DNA from: Nocardia carnea NBRC 14403
GTDB lineage: Bacteria; Actinomycetota; Actinomycetes; Mycobacteriales; Mycobacteriaceae
NCBI RefSeq assembly: GCF_000308515.1
Contig: NZ_BAFV01000051.1
Location: forward strand, 1-64,000
Length of the DNA stretch: 64,000 nucleotides
Reading direction: 5' to 3'
Below the pieces are notes generated by a model. That model saw nothing but the letters and a program-made list of their open reading frames with translations. It made no database searches and was not told the DNA's origin. Positions 1 to 9,069 of the stretch are shown here, piece after piece. Both the position numbers and the translations under genes were made by a program. Each line of letters opens with the position of its first letter. The first letter of the stretch is position 1.

Positions 1-835
1 GCATGGCGCCGGGAGTCGGGCGGGGCGGCATGGAGGCCGGGCTCGGCCGCGGACCGCCGGGACGCGGACCGCCCTGAGCAGCCGCGGGCCGCTGGCCGCC
101 GGGGCCGGGGCGCGGAGCGTTCTGACCGGGACGGGGACCGCCCTGGCCCGGACGCGGGCCGCCCTGGGCGGGACCCGGACGCGGGCCACCCTGGCCCGGA
201 GTCGGACGGGGGCCCGGCTGCGGACGCGGTGTCGGACGCTCACGTTCGGGCGCCGAAGAGTACGGGTTGTTGCCGACCCGAGGCGGTTTCGGACCGGGTT
301 TCGGGCCGGGCCGGGCCGGAGCCTGGCCGGGCGCGGCCGGACGCTGCTGCTGGGCACCCGGGCGCGCGGCAGGGGTAGCCGGTTTGGCCGCCGGAGCCTG
401 CGCCGCTTCCCGGCTGGGTGCCGGTGCGGGACCCGGCTTCACCGCCGGGCCGGGCCGCGGAGCAGCGGCCGGCTTCGGCCCGCTGTCGGCGGCCGGGGCC
501 GGTGCGGTCTCGGCGGCCGGGGCGGATTCGGCGGGACCCTGTTGCCCCGTGGGGGCCGGGGTGCGCGGACCGGGCCGCGGACCGGGAGCCGCGGGTTTGG
601 CGCCGGTTGCAGGACCGGGACGGGCCGGCGACGGTTTGGACCCGTTCGACCTGTCGGATTTCGCCGGCGCGGATTTCGCCGCGAATGATTCGCGCAGCCG
701 GCGCGCGACGGGTGCCTCCACCGTCGACGATGCCGACTTCACGAACTCGCCTTGCTCCTTGAGCTTCGCGAGTAGTTCTTTACTCGTGACACCGAGTTCT
801 TTTGCCAACTCGTGCACGCGGGCCTTGCCTGCCAC
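1..835 (-). CDS. infB: Translation initiation factor IF-2, N-terminal part (runs off the window)
   Basis: Only the first ~278 codons are present; the GTPase core lies beyond position 1. The GTG start at 835-833 has a GGAG-type ribosome site just upstream. Residues ~1-50 form the conserved IF2_N domain (VHELAKELGVTSKELLAKLKEQGEF), followed by a long Ala/Pro/Gly linker with repeated GPRPGQGG-like units, typical of actinobacterial IF-2. The linker is encoded by imperfect tandem repeats near 120-210. IF-2 brings initiator tRNA to the 30S subunit. It is the last visible gene of the rimP-nusA-ylxR-infB operon and starts 109 bp after ylxR. Confidence 0.93.
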   Translation of the reverse strand, partial: MAGKARVHELAKELGVTSKELLAKLKEQGEFVKSASSTVEAPVARRLRESFAAKSAPAKSDRSNGSKPSPARPGPATGAKPAAPGPRPGPRTPAPTGQQGPAESAPAAETAPAPAADSGPKPAAAPRPGPAVKPGPAPAPSREAAQAPAAKPATPAARPGAQQQRPAAPGQAPARPGPKPGPKPPRVGNNPYSSAPERERPTPRPQPGPRPTPGQGGPRPGPAQGGPRPGQGGPRPGQNAPRPGPGGQRPAAAQGGPRPGGPRPSPASMPPRPTPGAM

Positions 836-943
836 TGCTCTCCTCACTGAGAGGTCGAGCAGCGCCGCCCGCCTGCTGGCGGGGCCCCGCACGACCTCGG
901 GTTAACTCCGATGGACGTTCATCGTTGGTACTTCACGGTGTGC

Positions 944-1435
944 TCATGAGTGCTCGTGCCTGTTCTCGAGGTGTTGCTCCAGGGCTGAGATATCCAGATT
1001 TCCGGACACTCGTAGTGCTCTGCCGATCGCTCGGCGCCGGACCGCGGTGCGCAGACAAGACGAAAAGGGGTGCAGCCAGGCACCCCGTCCGGGAAGTCTG
1101 CGCTGCGGGTCGGGAACGATCACGACGGCCTCTGCACCGTTGCCGGTGCCGAGCCCACGCGCCACGATCCGCAGCAGTCCGGCAGCCGGTTCGCGTTTCC
1201 GGCATCCGACACACGTACGTACCGGATATTCCGGGCGCCGAGGCGCCGCGGATTCACCACGTTCGTGGGCGGGAACCGAAGACTCGGACCGAACCTGACA
1301 CCACTCTACCGCTGACCGGTCGGCACTCTCCAACCCCGCCCCCGGCGAGGGCGCCGCGGGCAGGTCGGCACGGCTCGAGCGCCGGTCCGGTGAACCGGCG
1401 GACGAAGGGCGCGCCGGGCGCGGGATAGCGGTCAA
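944..1435 (-). CDS. ylxR: YlxR (DUF448) family nucleic-acid-binding protein
   Basis: The family core RTCVGCRKRE begins near residue 73, with the later GRGAWLHP stretch that closes the YlxR fold. The protein lies between nusA and infB, the usual position of ylxR, and is thought to bind RNA or DNA. A TTG start at 1435 would overlap the nusA stop as TTGA, giving 163 aa. The ~70 residues before the core are longer than usual and low in complexity, so the true start may be internal, for example the TTG at 1333. The start is uncertain; the identity is firm. Confidence 0.82.
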   Translation of the reverse strand: MTAIPRPARPSSAGSPDRRSSRADLPAAPSPGAGLESADRSAVEWCQVRSESSVPAHERGESAAPRRPEYPVRTCVGCRKREPAAGLLRIVARGLGTGNGAEAVVIVPDPQRRLPGRGAWLHPFSSCLRTAVRRRAIGRALRVSGNLDISALEQHLENRHEHS

Positions 1436-2460
1436 CGGCGCTGAGCCTCCGTCCGCACCGAACCACCGGAATCCGGTGCGGCATCACTGCGGATATCGAT
1501 ACGCCACCCGGTGAGCCGGGCGGCGAGCCGCGCGTTCTGGCCTTCCTTGCCGATGGCCAGCGACAGCTGGAAATCGGGCACGATCACCCGCGCTGCGCGG
1601 GCATCGGGATCGACAACTGTGACCGAAACCACCTTCGACGGCGACAGCGCGTTGCCCACGAAGGTCGCCGGATCGTCGGCGTAGTCGATGATGTCGATCT
1701 TCTCGCCGGCCAGTTCGCTCATCACATTGCGCACCCGCTGCCCCATCGGGCCGATACAGGCGCCCTTGGCGTTGACACCGGACACCGTGGACCGGACCGC
1801 GATCTTGGACCGGTGCCCGGCCTCGCGGGCGACCGCCACGATCTCCACGGACCCGTCCGCGATCTCGGGCACTTCGAGCGCGAACAGGCGCCGCACCAGA
1901 TTGGGGTGGGTCCGCGAGAGGGTGATCTGCGGACCGCGGGGCCCGCGGGACACGCCGACCACATAGCACTTGATCCGGTCGCCGTGCTCGTAGGTCTCCC
2001 CCGGCACCTGCTCCGCCGACGGGATCAGCCCCTCGGTGCCGTGCAGTTCGCTGCCGATCCGGACCACCACGGTGCCGCGGGCATTGGCACGCGCATCGCG
2101 CTGCACCACACCGCCGACGATATCGCCCTCGTGGGTGGAGAATTCGCCGAAGGATTTCTCGTTCTCCGCATCGCGTAACCGCTGCAGTACGACCTGGCGG
2201 GCGGTGGTGGCGGCGATCCGGCCGAAACCTTCGGGGGTGTCGTCCCATTCGGAGATCACCTGCCCGTCGGCGTCGAGTTCGGTGGCCAGCACCCGGACCA
2301 GACCGGTGCGCTGATCGATTTCGACCCGAGCGTTGGGCTGATGGCCCTCGGTGTGCTTATAGGCGGTCAGCAACGCGGATTCGATCGCGGAGATCACGGT
2401 TTCGATCGAGATCCCCTTATCCGCGACGATAGCGCGCAGGGCTTCGATTTCGATATTCAT
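1432..2460 (-). CDS. nusA: Transcription termination/antitermination factor NusA
   Basis: 342 aa, the usual actinobacterial length, which lacks the C-terminal acidic repeats of E. coli NusA. The N-terminal RNAP-binding domain is followed by an S1 domain (GDIVGGVVQRD...GTEGLIP, ~110-180) and two KH domains, with the closing motif IGKEGQNARLAARLTGW. NusA binds RNA polymerase and nascent RNA to control pausing and termination. The ATG start overlaps the rimP stop as ATGA, so translation is probably coupled. Confidence 0.97.
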   Translation of the reverse strand: MNIEIEALRAIVADKGISIETVISAIESALLTAYKHTEGHQPNARVEIDQRTGLVRVLATELDADGQVISEWDDTPEGFGRIAATTARQVVLQRLRDAENEKSFGEFSTHEGDIVGGVVQRDARANARGTVVVRIGSELHGTEGLIPSAEQVPGETYEHGDRIKCYVVGVSRGPRGPQITLSRTHPNLVRRLFALEVPEIADGSVEIVAVAREAGHRSKIAVRSTVSGVNAKGACIGPMGQRVRNVMSELAGEKIDIIDYADDPATFVGNALSPSKVVSVTVVDPDARAARVIVPDFQLSLAIGKEGQNARLAARLTGWRIDIRSDAAPDSGGSVRTEAQRR

Positions 2461-3080
2461 TCCATGGTCCCTTCGGTCGAATCGGACGCGTCGACGGTGG
2501 TGGCGGTGTGCTCCGCGGCGTCCGCTCCCGCGGGTGGACGACCGGAGGCGACACCTCCGGTGAGTTCCAGTTCACGTGCGCTGGGCGGGGCGAACTCGAC
2601 CTCCACCACAGCGTGTTCGATATCCCCCAGTCCGACGGTGACCAGGCGCGGCGCGCGTTTACCCCCCAGCACCAGCGCGATGCGGTCACTCTCGAGGGCA
2701 CCGGCTCTGGCCTCGAACGTCGTCGGCAGGCCCGGCTCCGGTGGTGTCACCCCGGGACGCAGCCGGATCCGGACCTTGCGCCCTCGCGCCCGGCGCCAGT
2801 GCCGGTCGGCGGTGAGCGGGCGGTCCACGCCCGGCGTGGTCACCTCGAGCAGGTACCGGACGGCACCGAATTCGTCGTCCGCTTCGTCCAGCCGCGCCGA
2901 AACCTCGGAGCTGAGTTCGGCGATGCTGTCCAGGTCTGCGGTTTCGTCGCTGTCCACGATCACCCGCACCCGGGTCTGTCCCGCCGCGGTGGAAACCTCG
3001 ACTCCCTCGAGATCGAATCCTCGACCGGCGACGAGTCCGGCTACGAGCCGGCTCACCCCTTCCTCGGTCGGCATCGGCAT
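2457..3080 (-). CDS. rimP: Ribosome maturation factor RimP
   Basis: 207 aa. The two-domain RimP layout is visible: an N-terminal alpha/beta domain with EVSTAAGQTRVRVIVDSD, the LEVTTPGVDRPLT motif, then an SH3-like C-terminal domain. RimP assists late assembly of the 30S subunit. It is the first gene of the rimP-nusA-ylxR-infB operon and overlaps nusA by 4 nt. An acidic Ser/Thr/Glu-rich tail of ~25 residues follows the conserved region. Confidence 0.95.
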   Translation of the reverse strand: MPMPTEEGVSRLVAGLVAGRGFDLEGVEVSTAAGQTRVRVIVDSDETADLDSIAELSSEVSARLDEADDEFGAVRYLLEVTTPGVDRPLTADRHWRRARGRKVRIRLRPGVTPPEPGLPTTFEARAGALESDRIALVLGGKRAPRLVTVGLGDIEHAVVEVEFAPPSARELELTGGVASGRPPAGADAAEHTATTVDASDSTEGTME

Positions 3081-3519
3081 ATGGGCAGCTCCTGGTTCAG
3101 TTGTTACGCGGACGGAAAGTTCTGTGCCGGTGACCTAGCGTAACGCGCCACGAGAAGGTAAAGGACCAGCGGTCGGCGGTAAGTCCGCCGCCGGACACCT
3201 ACCCGCGGCTCACACACATACGCGGCACAGGCACGACCGCAGCCGGCGAGCAGCGCCTTGCCGCAACCGCACGACCGGCACGAAGGCGAAGATCTACGTG
3301 CCCCGCGCGGGCCCTGATCGACCGGCACGACTTCCAACGCGCCGGGCCCACGGTGGTTCGAGACGGCGGCCGTCAGCGATCACTGCGGGGCGACTCATTC
3401 ACCCCAGCGCACAACGACTCGGGCTCGTACCGCCGGCGTCCGGCGAGCGCCGGAGCACGACCGGAACGCGGCGGATGAGCCCATTCGGAGGCCGGGCGCG
3501 AATCTGGCACGATGGTCCG
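3081..3519. other. Intergenic region between divergent rimP operon and lipoprotein gene
   Basis: This 440-bp stretch must carry the divergent promoters for the rimP operon (minus) and the lipoprotein gene (plus). A short GC hairpin lies at 3174-3190 (CGGCGG, loop TAAGT, CCGCCG). A Cys-rich minus-strand frame at 3104-3337 is discussed in the findings but is not called as a gene. No RNA gene is seen. Confidence 0.5.
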
Positions 3520-4086
3520 GTGACCGAGCGTGTGACCGACCGGCCCGCGGCCGGGTTTCCTCGCGGACCTGCGAATACCGGGGACTTCAGCGCATCCCGC
3601 CGTTTCAGTCGCCGGGCCGCACTGCGAGTGGCCGGTGGTGGCACGGCCGGCCTGCTGATGGTGCCCGCGCTCGTTTCGTGCGCCGAGGACCCGATCACCG
3701 AGCCGGATGTACTGGCCGCCCAGGAGTTCTCGGCCCGTACCGATGCGACCGCCGCGACCGCCGCCATCGCCATCGACCCCGCCCGTACGGCGGCGCTGAC
3801 CACCATCGCGAATGAACGCACCGCCCACGCCGATGCCCTGCGCACCGAGATCGACCGCGCAATCGGTGTGTACGGCGACGGCACCACACCGGCTGTACAG
3901 ACCCCGTCTCCGACAACCACGCCGGCGCCCTCCACCCCGCCGAGTATCGATGCGCTGCGCGACCAGCTCGGTGCCTCCCAGCGCGCGGCCGCCGACCTGG
4001 CGGTCACCCAGTCCGGGTACCGCGCGGGGCCCCTGGCCTCGATCAGCGCCGCGTGCGCTGTACAGGTGGGGGTTCTGCTGGGATGA
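3520..4086 (+). CDS. Exported lipoprotein with twin-arginine signal (Rv2843-like position)
   Basis: From the GTG at 3520 the protein is 188 aa. It has a twin-arginine motif (SRRAALR, residues ~30-36), a short hydrophobic segment and a lipobox-like LVSC (Cys ~54), so Tat export followed by lipidation is likely. The mature part is Ala-rich and helical, with a Pro/Thr linker (~residues 115-140). It occupies the slot of Rv2843 between rimP and the DUF4439 gene, and its stop overlaps the next start as ATGA. An in-frame ATG at 3475 is an alternative start. Function is unknown; a role with the ferritin-like neighbour is inferred from coupling. Confidence 0.75.
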   Translation: MTERVTDRPAAGFPRGPANTGDFSASRRFSRRAALRVAGGGTAGLLMVPALVSCAEDPITEPDVLAAQEFSARTDATAATAAIAIDPARTAALTTIANERTAHADALRTEIDRAIGVYGDGTTPAVQTPSPTTTPAPSTPPSIDALRDQLGASQRAAADLAVTQSGYRAGPLASISAACAVQVGVLLG

Positions 4087-4517
4087 GCGGTACCGAACAG
4101 CAGGCGCTGGCCGATGCGCTCGGCGCCGAGTACGCCGCGGTCTACGCCTACGGGATGATCGCCTCCCACGCGGGCGCCGATCAGCAACGGACGGTCGCGC
4201 AATACACCGCCGCGCACCGCGCCCGCAGGGACGCGACTGTCGATATCCTGTCGGATCGACAGGGCACTGTGCCCGCGCCCGAGGCGGCGTACACGATGCC
4301 GCTCGCGGTAACCGATCCGGATACCGCGGCGCAGCTGGCGGTCGTCGTCGAAACCGATACCGCGGTGGCCTGGCGGGCGGTCGTGGAGCAGGCGGGAACC
4401 GAGATCACTCGCCGGATCGCGATCGAGGCGCTCACCGAGAGCGCCGGCCGGCTCGCGGTCTGGCAATCCGTCCGCGGCGCGGATCCGGCCACCACCGCTT
4501 TTCCGGGCCGACCCTGA
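4083..4517 (+). CDS. DUF4439 ferritin-like domain protein (Rv2844-like)
   Basis: 144 aa from the ATG at 4083, which overlaps the upstream stop (ATGA). It is an all-helical protein with EYAAVYAYGMIASHAG near residues 15-30, a helix with RRDATVDIL and a C-terminal SAGRLAVWQ helix. This matches the four-helix ferritin-like DUF4439 family found between rimP and proS in mycobacteria. The complete set of di-iron ligands cannot be confirmed by eye. Its stop is one base from the end of the convergent gene at 4519. Confidence 0.82.
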   Translation: MSGTEQQALADALGAEYAAVYAYGMIASHAGADQQRTVAQYTAAHRARRDATVDILSDRQGTVPAPEAAYTMPLAVTDPDTAAQLAVVVETDTAVAWRAVVEQAGTEITRRIAIEALTESAGRLAVWQSVRGADPATTAFPGRP

Positions 4518-4518
4518 G

Positions 4519-5571
4519 CTACCGGTGCCCGGGCCCGTACCAGGCGGCCCCGTCCGGTCGGTCCGCCCCGCCCGACGGGTGCCCCTCCGGCTGGGCCCTC
4601 GGGAAGACGGTTCCGCCACCACGACCCCGTGACCAGGGCGGATTACCCCGCGATGGCCTTTCCTGCGGCGTCGGCAGACTCGGGAGACCGCCGGGCATGC
4701 CTGGCATATGAGGCATCGCGGGGTGGGTCCCGGAGTTCCATGGGGTGGTCCCGGTCACCTCGTTCCGGCTCGGCTCGGGACTGCTGCCGGAGTGGCCGGA
4801 GGTCCACGGCGTCTGGCTCGGCGTGCCGGAAGGCGGGGCCTCGCCGAGGGCAGGCGGCGGGACATCGCGGTGCGGCACCGGATCCGCCGCGGCAGCTTCG
4901 ACAGGTGCTTCCTGCTCCGGCACAGGCTGCGTGTCCGCCGTCCCGGCCGGCGTTCTTCCGGCCGGTTCGGACCCCGGGCCAACAGCCGGGCCGGGCTCGA
5001 GCGTCCTGGTATCCCTGTCTTGTCTACCGCCGTCCCCCTCCGGTGCCTGCCGAACATCCGGAGGCCCGGCCTGCGATGTGCCGGACAAAGTGTCCGGACC
5101 GGCCGGTCTCGGCGGCAGGGGCGGATCGTCTCCGGCCGGCAGCCGATCCGGTGGAATCCGTTGTGGATTCAAGGAAGCGTCCGGCACCGGGCCGATATCG
5201 GCGCCACCGGTGAGATGCCCGAGGGCATCGGGGAACTGACCGGCACCGTCGGCATCGGCCTGAACCAAGAGCGCGATCGACTCCGCACCACCGGCTGCGG
5301 TACGGACATCCCGGCGCACCACCTCACCTGCGGATTCGCCCACCGCGCCGAGCCGGCTGGCCAGTAGGCCGGTGACCGAATCGACGGTTGCGCCCTCTGG
5401 ACCACGACCGCCGTCCTCGGTCATCGGTTCCCCTTCGGCGTTCGTCCCGGTCCAGCGTTCCGGCAGGTCGACGCACACCGATCCGCGTGCGTCGACGATC
5501 GCAGGCCGGACGGTGGCACCGTCCGGCCCGCCGGGGGTTCCCGGACGCCATCCACCACCGTGACATGCCAT
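4519..5571 (-). CDS. Pro/Gly-rich hypothetical protein
   Basis: 350 aa of low complexity. Residues ~1-130 are more ordered, with a helix-forming stretch DSVTGLLASRLGAVGESAG. The rest is rich in Pro, Gly, Ser and Thr, with Met-Pro repeats (HMPGMPGGLPSLP) near residue 300, and resembles an extended surface or secreted tail. No signal peptide or named domain is recognisable. It follows the membrane protein gene by 42 bp on the same strand, so the two are probably cotranscribed. The start is an ATG preceded by a G-run; function is unknown. Confidence 0.6.
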   Translation of the reverse strand: MACHGGGWRPGTPGGPDGATVRPAIVDARGSVCVDLPERWTGTNAEGEPMTEDGGRGPEGATVDSVTGLLASRLGAVGESAGEVVRRDVRTAAGGAESIALLVQADADGAGQFPDALGHLTGGADIGPVPDASLNPQRIPPDRLPAGDDPPLPPRPAGPDTLSGTSQAGPPDVRQAPEGDGGRQDRDTRTLEPGPAVGPGSEPAGRTPAGTADTQPVPEQEAPVEAAAADPVPHRDVPPPALGEAPPSGTPSQTPWTSGHSGSSPEPSRNEVTGTTPWNSGTHPAMPHMPGMPGGLPSLPTPQERPSRGNPPWSRGRGGGTVFPRAQPEGHPSGGADRPDGAAWYGPGHR

Positions 5572-5613
5572 CCCCCCGCGCGGACCGCCCGGGTATTGCC
5601 GCAGCTGGGAATA

Positions 5614-7506
5614 TCACGTATAGGACGCGACCCCCACTGGTCCGGTACCGAGGCACAACGCCGAGCCCGGGGTCCGGCTCTGCACCAGCAGCGCCGCCCC
5701 TTGACCGACGATGCGCGCGTAGACGGTGTGCATTCCGGCCCGCACCGGGACTTCGACCTTCTTTCCGGCTTCGAAACCCACCGTGATCGTTGCGTCGCGG
5801 TCGGCGAAGTAGTTGAGCTGGGCGGTCCATTCGTGGGCGATCATGGGGCCGTCCAGCGGCACCCGGACGGGCAGACGATCGTCGATGCGGTAACCGCACC
5901 CGGGCACCGGACCGGGTACGACACCACGGTTCCACCAGACTCGCGCGTCGGCGAACTCGCCGGTATCGGTGATCATGCGCAGGTGTTCGGTGGCGTCGGC
6001 GAAGGCACCCGGTGGGGCGATCGGCGACAGCACGCGGCTCGCCTCGTTCTGCGGATAGGCGGTCGGGTTCAGCACATTCCATGGGACCTCCTGCTCCAGC
6101 AGCGGTATCCCGTCCCACTCGGCGAACTCCTGTTTCGCGGTCGTCACATAGCTTTCCGTCGACCCCTCCGACCAGCTCCGAGTGAACGTGTACGTCGACC
6201 ACAGGCTGCTCGCCGCGAACACGACGACCACCGCCGTCGCGGGGATCGGCCCACGCCACCGGGCTCGGCTCCTGTCACGGTTCGGCCCGGCGGTCCGTTG
6301 CCGACGCCGGGTGAAGGCGCGCAGCAGCAGCGCGCCGGCGATCGTGAGCACCACCGCGGCGTCGGCCAGGTAGCGCAGCGACATCATGAGTTCGTCGACG
6401 GTATTGGGGCCGGCCCGCATCAGCGCCACCGGTATCTGTACCGCCGGGAGGTACACCACCGCCGCCACCCAGACGGGCCAGGCCAGGGGACGGGCCCGGA
6501 TCGTCGCGATGACCGCCACCGCCAGTAGACCCACCGCCACCCAGGCAGCCCAATCGGGCGCCACCGCCCAGGGCGCAGACGGTATCCAGCGTTCCCAGCC
6601 CCACGGCCCGCCGAGCAGAGCGGTCACCACCCCCGCCCATGCGGCCCGGGGCAGCATCTGGGCCATATCGGCGGATCCGGCGTCACCGGCCGACAACCCC
6701 ACCACCGCGAAGTACACGAGACCCCAGGCCAGCAGGACTGTCGCGGCACCGGCCCACAGGGCCCGGCCGCGGCGCAGGACCGCACCGAAGGCGAACCCCC
6801 GGCCGTCGACATATCGGCGCAGGACCACCACCGCGAAGGCGACGAACGGGACCACGACCGCTTTCTCGAAGAACAACAGCGCTACGGCCGCCACCACCAC
6901 CCCGGATATCGCGTACCGGCGCCGCCCCGTGCGATCCAGCAGGACCGCGTCCGCGGCGCCCCAGGCGAGCGCGAACTGCAACGGCAGGGCGTTGAGCGCG
7001 GCCGACCACCAGGCGAACGCGGGCAGGGTGAGCGGGCCGAACAGATAGAAGGCCAGCGGGATCAGCAGCGCCGGCCGCCGGCCGAGCAATACCAGCAGCA
7101 GCCGCAGTACCGCGCCCGCGGCAGCCACCTGCAGCAGCAGCGATACCGCGGCGGCGGCCGTCCAGTTCAGTGGCGCCGAGGCGGTGACCAGCCAGGAAAC
7201 GGCGAAGGCCAGTGGCATGAAATGGCCGTCGTGGTCGTGCAGCAGCAGTTCGGCCGACCACAGCGAATAGCTGCCGGCCCGGCCGGTGAGGATGAGATCG
7301 TCCCAGTAGAAGTAGCTGTGTGCGAGGACCGCGCCACGGACGATGAGCTGAAACGCAATCAGGCAGAATGCCGCAGCGAGCACCATGTTCCCGGGCGACG
7401 ATATCCACCGCCGCATATCCGCCCGTATCCGGCCGAATCGCACGGATACCGGAGAGGTATCCGGAGCAGGGGGTCGCTGCGGTACGACGGCCGGAGCGCT
7501 TCCCAT
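5614..7506 (-). CDS. Polytopic membrane protein with large C-terminal extracytoplasmic domain
   Basis: 630 aa. After ~40 cytoplasmic residues there are about ten hydrophobic segments up to residue ~390, one more near 425-445, then ~180 soluble residues rich in Trp and acidic residues. An early luminal-type loop contains YFYWDDLILTGRAG, reminiscent of the acidic first loop of GT-C glycosyltransferases. That suggests, without proving, a lipid-linked sugar transferase or related envelope enzyme. It precedes the Pro-rich gene and likely forms a two-gene unit with it. A strong hairpin upstream (7526-7551) separates it from the small gene at 7558. Confidence 0.7.
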   Translation of the reverse strand: MGSAPAVVPQRPPAPDTSPVSVRFGRIRADMRRWISSPGNMVLAAAFCLIAFQLIVRGAVLAHSYFYWDDLILTGRAGSYSLWSAELLLHDHDGHFMPLAFAVSWLVTASAPLNWTAAAAVSLLLQVAAAGAVLRLLLVLLGRRPALLIPLAFYLFGPLTLPAFAWWSAALNALPLQFALAWGAADAVLLDRTGRRRYAISGVVVAAVALLFFEKAVVVPFVAFAVVVLRRYVDGRGFAFGAVLRRGRALWAGAATVLLAWGLVYFAVVGLSAGDAGSADMAQMLPRAAWAGVVTALLGGPWGWERWIPSAPWAVAPDWAAWVAVGLLAVAVIATIRARPLAWPVWVAAVVYLPAVQIPVALMRAGPNTVDELMMSLRYLADAAVVLTIAGALLLRAFTRRRQRTAGPNRDRSRARWRGPIPATAVVVVFAASSLWSTYTFTRSWSEGSTESYVTTAKQEFAEWDGIPLLEQEVPWNVLNPTAYPQNEASRVLSPIAPPGAFADATEHLRMITDTGEFADARVWWNRGVVPGPVPGCGYRIDDRLPVRVPLDGPMIAHEWTAQLNYFADRDATITVGFEAGKKVEVPVRAGMHTVYARIVGQGAALLVQSRTPGSALCLGTGPVGVASYT

Positions 7507-7525
7507 GGCCCCCCACCCTACAAGC

Positions 7526-7551
7526 GGACCGGCCCGCGGGCGGGCCGGTCC
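7526..7551 (-). terminator. GC-rich hairpin after the small acidic protein gene
   Basis: Arms GGACCGGCCC (7526-7535) and GGGCCGGTCC (7542-7551) are perfectly complementary around a 6-nt loop. The hairpin follows the stop of the gene at 7558 on the minus strand. No U-tract follows, so it is a terminator candidate only. Confidence 0.5.
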
Positions 7552-7557
7552 ACCGGG

Positions 7558-7761
7558 TTACCTGTCGTTGCCGACGTCCTCGGCGGTTTCCACCCCGAGT
7601 TCTTCCACATCGATATCGTATTCGCTCAGGTCGACGGCATCGGTACGTTCGTCCCCGATATCGAGCAACTGTGCGACGGCGTCGGAATCACCGTGCGCGG
7701 CGCGCTCCCGCAGTTCGGACAGGTTCGGCTCACGTGGGCCGGACCGGTCGGGCTCATACAT
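7558..7761 (-). CDS. Small acidic hypothetical protein (67 aa)
   Basis: The protein is strongly acidic, with LSELRERAAHGDSDAVAQLLDIG near the N-terminus followed by a run of Asp/Glu. An AGGAAGG Shine-Dalgarno sequence lies ~9 nt before the ATG and a hairpin follows the stop, which together support a real gene. The helical repeat-like segment (LRERAAHGDSDAV) resembles a single SEL1/TPR-type helix pair. No function can be assigned. Confidence 0.55.
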   Translation of the reverse strand: MYEPDRSGPREPNLSELRERAAHGDSDAVAQLLDIGDERTDAVDLSEYDIDVEELGVETAEDVGNDR

Positions 7762-7869
7762 TCAGCGCAACCTTCCTGGTGTCGGCGACGAGCCACCGGC
7801 TCGCCCCAGGTATCCGAGCTTAGGCGCGACGGTGGATCGCCGCCGAATCCGCCGGCCGGGCGTACCGCG

Positions 7870-8946
7870 TCAGGCGGGCGGGGTGAGACCGGGTCCGGTG
7901 TACATCGGCAGGTCACCGGTGGTCCGGATGCCCGGCTCGGCCGCCACGACGGCAGGTATGGCGTTGACCACCCGACCCACTCCGGCCAGGATCGCGGCGT
8001 AGTTGTGATCGCCCCGGCGGCTCGACGGACTGATGTCGACGGCATAGGAGGGCTCGCCGGTGATCTCCACCCGGTACGAACCCCCTGCTTGCGCGGGGCG
8101 CGCCCAGTCGGGTCGCAGATCGTCGCGCAGGCGGGTGATGTGTTCGACGACGATGGCCGGATGCCCGGCAACCCAGCCGGTGATCTCGAACCGCAGCGCC
8201 GCCTGACTCCCCTCGGGCACCTCCCCCACGGCGATCCGGAAGTTCTCGGGTGCAGGTTCACGTTCATAGGTTTCGGTGATCTCGTCGATGCGGACGCCGA
8301 GCCCGGCGGCCAGGGCCCGCATCCCCGCACCCCAGGCGATACCGAGGACGCCGGGTTGCAGCAGCATGGGGGTTTCGTCGAGCGGTTTGCCGAATCCCAT
8401 CACATCGAACATGACGGTGGACCCGTCGTAGGTGGCGTAGTCCGCGATCTCCAGGCAGCGCACCTGTTCCACCCGCTGACAGGTGGAGGCCAGCGCGAAG
8501 GGCACCAGATCGTTGACGAAACCAGGGTCGACGCCGTTGACGAAGACGCTGGCGCCTCCGGCGGTGGCCGCCGACTCGACGGCCGCGAACAGTTTGTCCG
8601 GCAGTGTTCCCCACGGATACATGAGCAGGCCCGGTGCCGTCCCGACCACGTTCACACCGGCCGACAGGATCCGCGCGATATCGCCCATCGCCTCCACCAG
8701 CCGGGTATCACCCATCGCGCAGTACACCGCGCAGTCCGGGCGGGTCGCCAGCAAGTCGCCGATATCGCCGACAGCCGTGATGCCGGTGACGACGTCCAGA
8801 CCGGCCAGTTCTCCGGCATCCCTGCCGATTTTCTCCGGAGTCGACACACCCACACCGACGAGTTCGAACCGCGGGTCGGTAATGAGTTGGGTCAGGGCGA
8901 TCCGGCCGGCATTACCGGTACCGACGAGGACGACGCGAAGGGCCAT
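7870..8946 (-). CDS. NAD(P)-dependent dihydrodipicolinate reductase-like / amine dehydrogenase family protein
   Basis: 358 aa. The N-terminal Rossmann fold shows GTGNAGRIALTQL at residues 9-21. Ordered secondary structure then follows, with AVYCAMGD, NVVGTAPGLLMYPWG and a substrate domain carrying NGVDPGFVNDLVPFAL. This is the actinobacterial family annotated as dihydrodipicolinate reductase, related to 2,4-diaminopentanoate dehydrogenase, which is not lysine-pathway DapB. The substrate is unknown. It is divergently transcribed from an SDR gene across a 123-bp spacer with a palindromic site, so shared control is likely. Confidence 0.8.
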   Translation of the reverse strand: MALRVVLVGTGNAGRIALTQLITDPRFELVGVGVSTPEKIGRDAGELAGLDVVTGITAVGDIGDLLATRPDCAVYCAMGDTRLVEAMGDIARILSAGVNVVGTAPGLLMYPWGTLPDKLFAAVESAATAGGASVFVNGVDPGFVNDLVPFALASTCQRVEQVRCLEIADYATYDGSTVMFDVMGFGKPLDETPMLLQPGVLGIAWGAGMRALAAGLGVRIDEITETYEREPAPENFRIAVGEVPEGSQAALRFEITGWVAGHPAIVVEHITRLRDDLRPDWARPAQAGGSYRVEITGEPSYAVDISPSSRRGDHNYAAILAGVGRVVNAIPAVVAAEPGIRTTGDLPMYTGPGLTPPA

Positions 8947-9032
8947 GGATTCTCCTACCTACGAGCGGCGAGACGGCGAAAATACGGTTCCACCGCGGTA
9001 TTCCAGCCCTGGGCACATTACCGGAACAGTGT

Positions 9033-9048
9033 CTGGAATGGGTTCCAG
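9033..9048. promoter_or_regulatory. Palindrome between divergent dehydrogenase genes
   Basis: CTGGAA TGGG TTCCAG is a perfect 6-bp-arm inverted repeat, 22 bp before the SDR start. More TTCCA half-sites occur upstream toward 8985-9005. This is the pattern of an operator for a dimeric repressor acting on the divergent promoters. The cognate regulator is not identified. Confidence 0.45.
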
Positions 9049-9069
9049 TTTCATGGTAGCGTCACCGCC

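Noticed and set aside
7222..9069. Long open extension upstream of the SDR gene at 9070
   Set aside because: It runs antisense through two well-supported minus-strand genes; the SDR fold begins exactly at the ATG 9070.
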